Assembly (NCBI GenBank): GCA_050741915.1
Contig: JBOGEX010000003.1
Span: forward strand, 1-36,761
DNA: 36,761 nt
Reading direction: 5' to 3'
From: JACCTH01 sp050741915
GTDB lineage: Bacteria > Actinomycetota > Acidimicrobiia > Spongiisociales > ZC4RG35
The position numbers were made by a program, and so were the translations under genes. Every line of letters starts with the position of its first letter. Position 1 is the stretch's first letter. This document shows positions 30,227 through 36,761 of the stretch, piece after piece. The notes below the pieces were generated by a model. It made no database searches. It had not been told where the DNA came from and saw only the letters and a list, made by a program, of their open reading frames with translations.

Positions 30227-30742
30227 CTAGCTGCTGACCTGGCGGAACCAGTCACCAGTCTCATCGAGGGGAAGGCCGTGCTCAGCGAAGGTCGTGTAGA
30301 GGGCGCTCATATCCCACGCCATCCATTTTTCGGGTATGACAGTGATGGTGGCGTCGTCGTAGATAGACATCACCTTCCCCACCATCTCCTCACCCTGGTC
30401 GGTGAGAAAGCGAGCGCGGATGCGGCGATTCAACTCCTGCGCGGGTTCGCCCTGGAGAAACTGAGCACGGCCGGAACCCGAGACCCAGGCCGTGCCGTCT
30501 ACTCGATGGTCCTGCAGGAGGATCGTTGCTCTGGGCCGCGCCTTTATGTTTCGCGCTTTGCGGGACGCAGCAGAGGTTTCGATGTACACCCGATCCTCTT
30601 CGAAGAGGTAGCTGACGGGGGTCAGGTGTACCGATCCGTTCCGGTTCTCGGTCCCGAGGACTATATGGCGGCCAACCTCCAGTAGCTCGATCGCCACTGA
30701 GTCGAGGCCGGCTCGAGCCTGGTAGATGGGATGAATTCGCAT
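30227..30742 (-). CDS. PPOX-fold flavin/F420-dependent oxidoreductase-like protein
   Basis: A 171-residue split-barrel protein of the pyridoxamine-phosphate-oxidase superfamily. ELLEVGRHIVLGTENRNGSVHLTPVSYLFEEDRVYIET and the SRKARNIKARPRATILLQD stretch resemble the actinobacterial probable F420-dependent group, though cofactor and substrate cannot be fixed. The ATG at 30742 has GGAGGAG just upstream. Read on the plus strand, the same region also stays open, but that frame is a shadow. Confidence 0.85.
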   Translation of the reverse strand: MRIHPIYQARAGLDSVAIELLEVGRHIVLGTENRNGSVHLTPVSYLFEEDRVYIETSAASRKARNIKARPRATILLQDHRVDGTAWVSGSGRAQFLQGEPAQELNRRIRARFLTDQGEEMVGKVMSIYDDATITVIPEKWMAWDMSALYTTFAEHGLPLDETGDWFRQVSS

Positions 30743-30777
30743 ATGCTCCTCCGTGCGTAACGGTTAGCAGTGAGCTC

Positions 30778-31584
30778 TCACGTTCGATGTCTCGCCGTGA
30801 GCAAGTGCCCCACTATTGGAATCTTGGCGGTTCCGGCCTCGGTGGCAAATGACTGCAGGGCTCGGCGGGACTCCTCGACTATCTGGTCGTAGACCTCGTC
30901 AGTGATCATCTCGATCAGAGGGGTGCTTTTCACCTCGACCGCCACGAATTCGTCGATGGAATCGAACCTGGCGGAGCCTTCGAGAGTTCGCGTTCCGGTC
31001 ACGCTGAGACCGGCTGACTCGATAAGAGCGATCAATTCGTCGAGGTTGCCGAGGCGCCAGTATGTGTTGAGCAGGTTGATCGCCTCGGGACCCCCATGCC
31101 GGGTCGCCACAGTGACGAATGGGCCATAGCCTGGCTGGGATTCCAGACTGCCGAACACTTGGACTGCAACAGTGCCTCGGGCCTTGACAACGCGGGCCAT
31201 CTCGCGCAAAGCCTGCCCGACGTCCGGAAAGAACATCATCGCCGCCTGGCACAGGACAACGTCGAATGAACCGTCCGCAAATGGAAGCTCCGCGGCGTCG
31301 CCCTGTCGCCATTCGAGGTCGGGGCGAAGGCGCCTTGCTACCCCGAGCATGGCCTCGTTGAGGTCGAGCCCCACCACCCTCCCCTCATTGCCGACCCGCT
31401 CGGATGCGGCCCTAGCGACGACTCCGGTTCCGCATGCCACGTCGAGCACAATTTGGCCAGGGCTCACGGACCCTGCCTCAACCAGATGCGGTGCCCACTC
31501 TCCGAAGATCGCTGGAACAAATTTCGACTCGTAGTACTCGGCCTGCTCGGCTGAGATTTGAAACGTCTCGATCGATTTGGTCAT
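30778..31584 (-). CDS. Class I SAM-dependent methyltransferase
   Basis: A 268-residue methyltransferase of the UbiE/Methyltransf_11 type. Motif I is VLDVACGTG (46-54), the acidic ribose-binding end is VVGLDLNEAML, and later motifs are ELPFADGSFDVVLCQAAMMFF and ALREMARVVKARGTVAVQVFG. The substrate is unknown. The ATG follows GGGAGCAGAGG. It is transcribed away from the TPR-LuxR regulator across a 147-bp region with a palindrome, so the two may be regulated together. Confidence 0.9.
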   Translation of the reverse strand: MTKSIETFQISAEQAEYYESKFVPAIFGEWAPHLVEAGSVSPGQIVLDVACGTGVVARAASERVGNEGRVVGLDLNEAMLGVARRLRPDLEWRQGDAAELPFADGSFDVVLCQAAMMFFPDVGQALREMARVVKARGTVAVQVFGSLESQPGYGPFVTVATRHGGPEAINLLNTYWRLGNLDELIALIESAGLSVTGTRTLEGSARFDSIDEFVAVEVKSTPLIEMITDEVYDQIVEESRRALQSFATEAGTAKIPIVGHLLTARHRT

Positions 31585-31662
31585 CCTCTGCTCCCGTCTG
31601 ATCTTTCATCCAGGTTGAGGGAATCAGCGTCACCAAGCATCGGGCAACTGCCCTATTTGCGG

Positions 31663-31680
31663 TCCTATTTCCAGATAGGA
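31663..31680. promoter_or_regulatory. Inverted repeat, possible operator between methyltransferase and regulator
   Basis: TCCTAT-TTCCAG-ATAGGA is a perfect six-base inverted repeat with a six-base centre, in the divergent intergenic region 31585-31731. A further direct CCTATTT half lies at 31652-31658, twelve bases before the same word at 31664-31670. Such spacing suits binding of a dimeric regulator, perhaps the adjacent LuxR-type protein. This is inference only. Confidence 0.45.
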
Positions 31681-31731
31681 ATGACTCGACTCCGCCTGGA
31701 AGGAGTGTTGAGAGGATGCAATCATTGACGT

Positions 31732-33366
31732 GTGGTAGTCGCAGAGCTTCTAGAGGCGGGGAGAGGTGCCTTAGCGACCGGTCGCTGGGACGACGTCCTG
31801 GTCGCATTCGAAGCATCGCTGGCCGCAATGGAGACTCCTGAAGCTCTCGACGGCATGGGCGAGGCGCACTGGTGGCTCGGTGACGCCCAATCGAGTATCC
31901 GTTATCGCGAACGTGCCTACCTGAAATACCGACAGGCTGGCGAGATGGTTAACGCCGGCATGACCGCGGTGAACTTGAGCATCACTTTTCTCTTCAACCT
32001 GGGCAATGAGTCGGCCGCGCGCGGTTGGCTAGCCCGCGCCGAACGCCTGATGCATCGGACCGCTCCCAACCCCATCGAGGGCTGGCTTTGGGACCTTCGT
32101 AGCTTTCTCACTCCTGATAGCCGACTTGCAAAAGAGTTTCTGTCAAAAGCGCTGGAGTGCGCACGGAGCTCGGGCGATCTCGATATCGAGCTGGTTGCCC
32201 TCGCCGATCTCGGCCTCTCGCTCGTGATGGAGGGCGACACCGAAGCCGGTATGGAGCTGCTCGACGAAGCCATGGCAGGAACGCTCGGAGGTGAGTACCG
32301 CCGGCTCAGCACGGTGGTGTTCACATGCTGCAGCATGCTTTCGGCGTGCGATCTCCTGGGCGACCTTCAGCGCGCCTCGCAGTGGTGCCGCCTCGCCGAT
32401 GACTTCATGAATCAATTCAGCTCGCCGTTCCTTTTCGCTCATTGCCGTACCCACTACGGAAACGTCCTCGTTGCCAAAGGACAGTGGGAGCTCGCCGAGA
32501 GCGAGTTGCAGGCTGCCTTGCGAATGTGTCACGACGCCGGCGCGGGCCGCAAAGCTGAGGTGGTGGCGCGGTTGGCGGACCTGCGCTTCCGCCAAGGCCG
32601 GCTCGAGGAGGCCGAAGCGCTGTTGACCATCATCGAAGTCGAAGGGGTGGCCGTCCTTCCCGCAGCCACCGTTCGGCTAGCACAAGGCGAACCTGGAGTC
32701 GCCATCGCGTTGCTCGATCGTCGCCTGAGACAACTCGGCGAGAGGTCCATAGAGGCCGCGCCCGTCCTCGCCGTGCTGGTCGAGGCTCACCTAGCCCAGA
32801 ACGAGATCGAAGCCGCGGCCTCTGCAGCGGCCCGATTGCACTCGTTGGCGCAGACCTGGGATCGCCCACAGGCTGCCGGGCTCGCCATGCTTGCCTCCGG
32901 ACGGGTAGCAGCGGCCGAGGGGAGGCTTGACGACGCCGTTGGTGATCTGGAGCGAGCCCTGGAGGAATTCTCTCGTCTCGAACTGCCTCTCGAGACGGCG
33001 TGGGTCCGGCTCGAGCTGGCCAGGGCCCTGACGGCCAAGCATCCAGAGTTCGCTGCGGCCGAAGCAAGGAGCGCCTTGACCACCTTCGAGCAGCTGGGAG
33101 CGTCAGCTCGCGCCAACGAGGCGGCATCGCTGCTTCGATCCTTGGGGGCGCCGACTAGAGCCGGAGCCAGGAACTTGGGTGCTCTCACGAAGCGCGAGCA
33201 AGAGGTACTTCGTCTGGTGGGGCTGGGGCTCTCGAATCCCGAAATCGGCCAGCGTCTATTCATCAGTCGAAAGACCGCCGCCCATCACGTCAGCAACCTG
33301 CTGTCCAAGCTCGGCCTGAGGAACCGCGCCGAAGCTGTCGCCTACCTGGCTCGCACTGTCAATTAG
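31732..33366 (+). CDS. TPR-containing LuxR-family transcriptional regulator
   Basis: A 544-residue regulator. Residues 1 to about 465 are helical TPR-like repeats (for example LGNESAARGWLARAERL, LRFRQGRLEEAEALL, AAEGRLDDAVGDLERAL), probably a ligand or partner platform. No nucleotide-binding domain is visible, unlike LAL/MalT-type relatives. The C-terminal LuxR helix-turn-helix (about 478-542) reads LTKREQEVLRLVGLGLSNPEIGQRLFISRKTAAHHVSNLLSKLG. The GTG start lacks a strong ribosome binding site, so the start is uncertain. It is divergent from the methyltransferase and a good candidate to regulate it. Confidence 0.9.
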   Translation: MVVAELLEAGRGALATGRWDDVLVAFEASLAAMETPEALDGMGEAHWWLGDAQSSIRYRERAYLKYRQAGEMVNAGMTAVNLSITFLFNLGNESAARGWLARAERLMHRTAPNPIEGWLWDLRSFLTPDSRLAKEFLSKALECARSSGDLDIELVALADLGLSLVMEGDTEAGMELLDEAMAGTLGGEYRRLSTVVFTCCSMLSACDLLGDLQRASQWCRLADDFMNQFSSPFLFAHCRTHYGNVLVAKGQWELAESELQAALRMCHDAGAGRKAEVVARLADLRFRQGRLEEAEALLTIIEVEGVAVLPAATVRLAQGEPGVAIALLDRRLRQLGERSIEAAPVLAVLVEAHLAQNEIEAAASAAARLHSLAQTWDRPQAAGLAMLASGRVAAAEGRLDDAVGDLERALEEFSRLELPLETAWVRLELARALTAKHPEFAAAEARSALTTFEQLGASARANEAASLLRSLGAPTRAGARNLGALTKREQEVLRLVGLGLSNPEIGQRLFISRKTAAHHVSNLLSKLGLRNRAEAVAYLARTVN

Positions 33367-33396
33367 CAGTCTCCTGGCTCGATTGCTAATGTTCCG

Positions 33397-33423
33397 TTAG
33401 CACTCCAAAGGAGAGAGTGCTAA
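33397..33423 (+). promoter_or_regulatory. CIRCE operator (HrcA site)
   Basis: TTAGCACTC, nine bases, GAGTGCTAA: a perfect match to the CIRCE consensus, 25 bases before groES. HrcA repressor binding here keeps groES-groEL low until heat or unfolded protein titrates GroEL. hrcA itself is not in the window. A possible -10 (TAATGT, 33387-33392) lies just upstream, so the operator would overlap the transcription start. Confidence 0.97.
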
Positions 33424-33448
33424 CCCACACAGAACAGGAGGAGTCCAG

Positions 33449-33739
33449 ATGAAGCTTCGCCCGCTTGGCGATCGCGTCGTCGTCAAAGCCGAGGATGAAC
33501 TCGAGCAGAAGACCGCTTCCGGCCTGGTTATCCCCGATACGGCCAAGGAAAAGCCAATGATCGGTGAGGTACTCGAGGTAGGGCCGGGCGCTCTCAACGA
33601 CGATGGCAAGCGTCTTCCAGTTGACGTCAAAAAAGGGGAGCGAGTGCTCTATTCGAAGTACGCCGGCACCGAGGTCAAGCTCGAAGGCGCGGAGTACTTG
33701 GTGCTCTCGGCCCGCGACATCCTGGCCGTCGTTTCTTGA
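33449..33739 (+). CDS. groES: Co-chaperonin GroES
   Basis: Heptameric lid of the GroEL chamber. The 96-residue product begins MKLRPLGDRVVVKAEDELEQKTASGLVIPDTAKEKP, including the mobile loop, and ends EGAEYLVLSARDILAVV. The ATG has AGGAGGAG eight bases upstream. It lies 21 bases before groEL in a two-gene operon controlled by CIRCE. Confidence 0.98.
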   Translation: MKLRPLGDRVVVKAEDELEQKTASGLVIPDTAKEKPMIGEVLEVGPGALNDDGKRLPVDVKKGERVLYSKYAGTEVKLEGAEYLVLSARDILAVVS

Positions 33740-33760
33740 GTTTGATGAAGGAGAGCACAA

Positions 33761-35392
<1,632 letters not shown>

Positions 35393-35413
35393 CCGAAGTC
35401 CACTCGATATGAG

Positions 35414-35452
35414 AGACACCCGGCCGAGAAAACGGCCGGGTGTCTGACTTTT
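35414..35452 (+). terminator. Rho-independent terminator of groES-groEL
   Basis: AGACACCCGGCCG (35414-35426) pairs perfectly with CGGCCGGGTGTCT (35433-35445) around the loop AGAAAA, followed by GACTTTT. Thirteen base pairs plus a short T-run 19 bases after the groEL stop make a convincing terminator. Confidence 0.92.
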
Positions 35453-35454
35453 CG

Positions 35455-35508
35455 CTGTTCTCTGGGCTGTGGACGCTGTTGGACAGCGTCCACAGCCCTG
35501 GGTTCGCT
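35455..35508 (-). repeat. 54-bp dispersed hairpin repeat, copy 3
   Basis: The best-preserved copy: GGGCTGTGGACGCTGT and ACAGCGTCCACAGCCC form a perfect 16-bp stem with a three-base loop (35464-35498). It matches copy 1 in inverted orientation at 50 of 54 positions. It lies between the groEL terminator and the 3' end of the convergent LURP-one-like gene, three bases from that stop codon, as copy 1 abuts the rplQ stop. Confidence 0.88.
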
Positions 35509-35511
35509 GAG

Positions 35512-36108
35512 CTAGCGGCTTTGGAGGGCGTCGAGCGCCACCGCCATCGAAGCCGCCACCCGGAAGTCGAGACGGGGGTCGGGGACCTTCACCGTGTAGC
35601 GGTCGCGCACCGCCACCGCCCGTTCGCTGCTCATCACTTGCTCACCGGTCGTCTGATCGACAAAGTCGAAATGGAATAGGAACGGGATCCAAATGTCACC
35701 CACGACCGGAATGAAATCCCAGATTCGGCGGAGAATTGCTACTACCTGATTGCGCTCCTGACCCCGAGCCGTCACCCCGGCATATGAGAGCTGCCATGTC
35801 GACCGCAGGAGGCTTTGGGCAAACTCCTTCTTGAACCAGCCGATCGCATTTCCGTCGGCGTCGAAGACATCGTGCTCGGCCCGCACATCGAGGCCCTGAC
35901 GGGCTTTGAACGAGAACAACTTCTCTTTGCGGTCTTCGTCGGCATAGAAGATCACCTCTTCCTTGAACTGCATCCGCTTCTGCTGGGCAAAGGCGAGAAG
36001 GGAGCCCTCGGTCCGATCCGCCTGCGCGGCTCGGATCTCATAGCGGTTCACCATTACGGTGATCCTCTGCTTGACGAGGAAGGTGGGAATGTGCGTCGGT
36101 TCCATCAT
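35512..36108 (-). CDS. LURP-one-related (tubby/scramblase-fold) protein
   Basis: A 198-residue protein resembling the LURP-one-related family: LVKQRITVMVNRYEIRAA, FKEEVIFYADEDRKEKLFSFKARQ, then a DVFDADGNAIGWFKKEFAQSLLRSTWQL segment, a pattern seen in tubby-like and phospholipid scramblase-like folds. The hydrophobic stretch DFIPVVGDIWIPFLFHFDF could be a membrane contact. Function is unknown. Its ATG overlaps the upstream GNAT stop by four bases, so the two form an operon. Confidence 0.75.
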   Translation of the reverse strand: MMEPTHIPTFLVKQRITVMVNRYEIRAAQADRTEGSLLAFAQQKRMQFKEEVIFYADEDRKEKLFSFKARQGLDVRAEHDVFDADGNAIGWFKKEFAQSLLRSTWQLSYAGVTARGQERNQVVAILRRIWDFIPVVGDIWIPFLFHFDFVDQTTGEQVMSSERAVAVRDRYTVKVPDPRLDFRVAASMAVALDALQSR

Positions 36109-36704
36109 GCGAGTTTGGCACGCAATCGCGCCTCGACTTCGGGCCAGTCGCCGTCGGTTATGGCAAACCAGACAGTGTCGCGGCTGCGGCCTTTGACGAT
36201 CATGTGCTGGCGAAAGATTCCTTCGAACTGGAAGCCGAGTCGCAAAGCTGCCGCTCGTGACTTTTCATTCAAGGCATCGCATTTCCATTCCACTCGTCGC
36301 GCCCGATACTCCTCGAAGCTGTGCTTCAGCAGAAGAAAAATCGCCTCGGTGTTGACAACGCTCCGTTGCGCCGACGGGATATACCAGATGTGGCCCAACT
36401 CGACCCTACGGTGATCGGGGTCGTAGTTGCACATGGTCGCCATCCCCACCGGGTCGCCGTTCCATTCGACTGTGAACCACAAGGGGTCGAGCGAAGCAGC
36501 TCGCTCGGCGATCCAGTCAGCGAAGGCCGCCTCGTCTGCCCACGGTCCATATCCCATGTATGTCCAGACCGCCTCCCGGTCTTCGTCGTCATGGGTGGCC
36601 GGGAACAGCGATGCGGCATCGTCGGGTCGCGGCGATCGAAGCCTTACCTCCCGTCCCTGGAGGTTGGCACTCCGCAGCGTTGTGGGGCCCGGCTCGGCGT
36701 TCAC
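36105..36704 (-). CDS. GNAT-family N-acetyltransferase (RimJ/RimL type)
   Basis: A 199-residue acetyltransferase of the Acetyltransf_3 kind. GREVRLRSPRPDDAASLF opens the domain, WFTVEWNGDPVGMATMCNYDPDHRRVELGHIWYIPSAQRS contains the central strands, and DALNEKSRAAALRLGFQFEGIFRQHMIVKGRSRDTVWFAI is the typical end. The GTG at 36704 is preceded by GAGGTGG on the minus strand. The substrate is unknown. The remaining bases to 36761 hold only its upstream region, with nothing else recognised. Confidence 0.9.
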   Translation of the reverse strand: MNAEPGPTTLRSANLQGREVRLRSPRPDDAASLFPATHDDEDREAVWTYMGYGPWADEAAFADWIAERAASLDPLWFTVEWNGDPVGMATMCNYDPDHRRVELGHIWYIPSAQRSVVNTEAIFLLLKHSFEEYRARRVEWKCDALNEKSRAAALRLGFQFEGIFRQHMIVKGRSRDTVWFAITDGDWPEVEARLRAKLA

Positions 36705-36761
36705 GAGATAACCACCTCAAAGCCGGTGTTCACCCTTGCTCTTTTCTGTGAAGGTTTCCGC

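Noticed and set aside
30191..30685. Plus-strand open frame opposite the PPOX gene
   Set aside because: The minus-strand frame has a clear PPOX pattern and ribosome binding site; the plus-strand translation resembles no family.

Overview
This is a G+C-rich chromosomal segment from a member of the Actinomycetota, assigned by gene order and protein types. The order tuf, S10/spc/alpha operons, coaA, truA, rplM-rpsI, glmM, glmS, acpS, nnr, alr, tsaE-tsaB-rimI-tsaD, groES-groEL matches the arrangement known from actinobacteria such as mycobacteria. A soluble acyl-ACP desaturase, a probable F420-type PPOX protein, frequent GTG/TTG starts and several apparently leaderless genes fit the same picture. 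The class cannot be fixed from the sequence alone. The compact layout suggests a small-genome or uncultured lineage.

Layout. 1-15544 (+): the end of tuf, then an unbroken run of 31 translation and secretion genes from rpsJ to rplQ, including secY, adk, map, infA and rpoA, mostly joined by 1-4 nt start/stop overlaps. 15545-17790 (+): coaA, a small membrane protein and truA. 17791-25974 (+): rplM-rpsI, then cell-wall precursor and cofactor genes (glmM, a glmS ribozyme with glmS, acpS, nnr, alr) and a P1-family peptidase. 25971-26861 (-): acyl-ACP desaturase. 26929-30198 (+): family-4 uracil-DNA glycosylase and the tRNA t6A genes tsaE, tsaB, tsaD with rimI. 30227-31584 (-): a PPOX flavin/F420 protein and a methyltransferase, the latter divergent from a TPR-LuxR regulator (31732-33366, +). 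33397-35445 (+): CIRCE operator, groES, groEL and terminator. 35512-36704 (-): a GNAT acetyltransferase followed by a LURP-one-like protein.

The most notable features are not the genes themselves. (1) A glmS self-cleaving ribozyme precedes glmS. (2) Two in-frame micro-ORFs lie at gene junctions in the ribosomal run. Each is a duplicated gene 3' end (rplV tail before rpsC; infA tail before rpmJ), and each keeps overlapping start and stop codons on both sides. (3) Other genes in the same run have unusual 3' growth: LIEAGGG repeats in S3, a K/D/Q-rich tail on L30, and a Map tail that reads through a probable infA promoter. (4) Two families of hairpin-forming dispersed repeats sit at gene ends. 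(5) A shared TACCNT -10-like motif lies 6-8 nt before the starts of coaA, acpS and udg, implying leaderless transcripts, and the same hexamer lies upstream of infA.

No tRNA, rRNA, CRISPR array, insertion sequence or phage gene was seen. No stretch without a gene exceeds about 260 bases. The longest is the glmS leader at 20150-20408.
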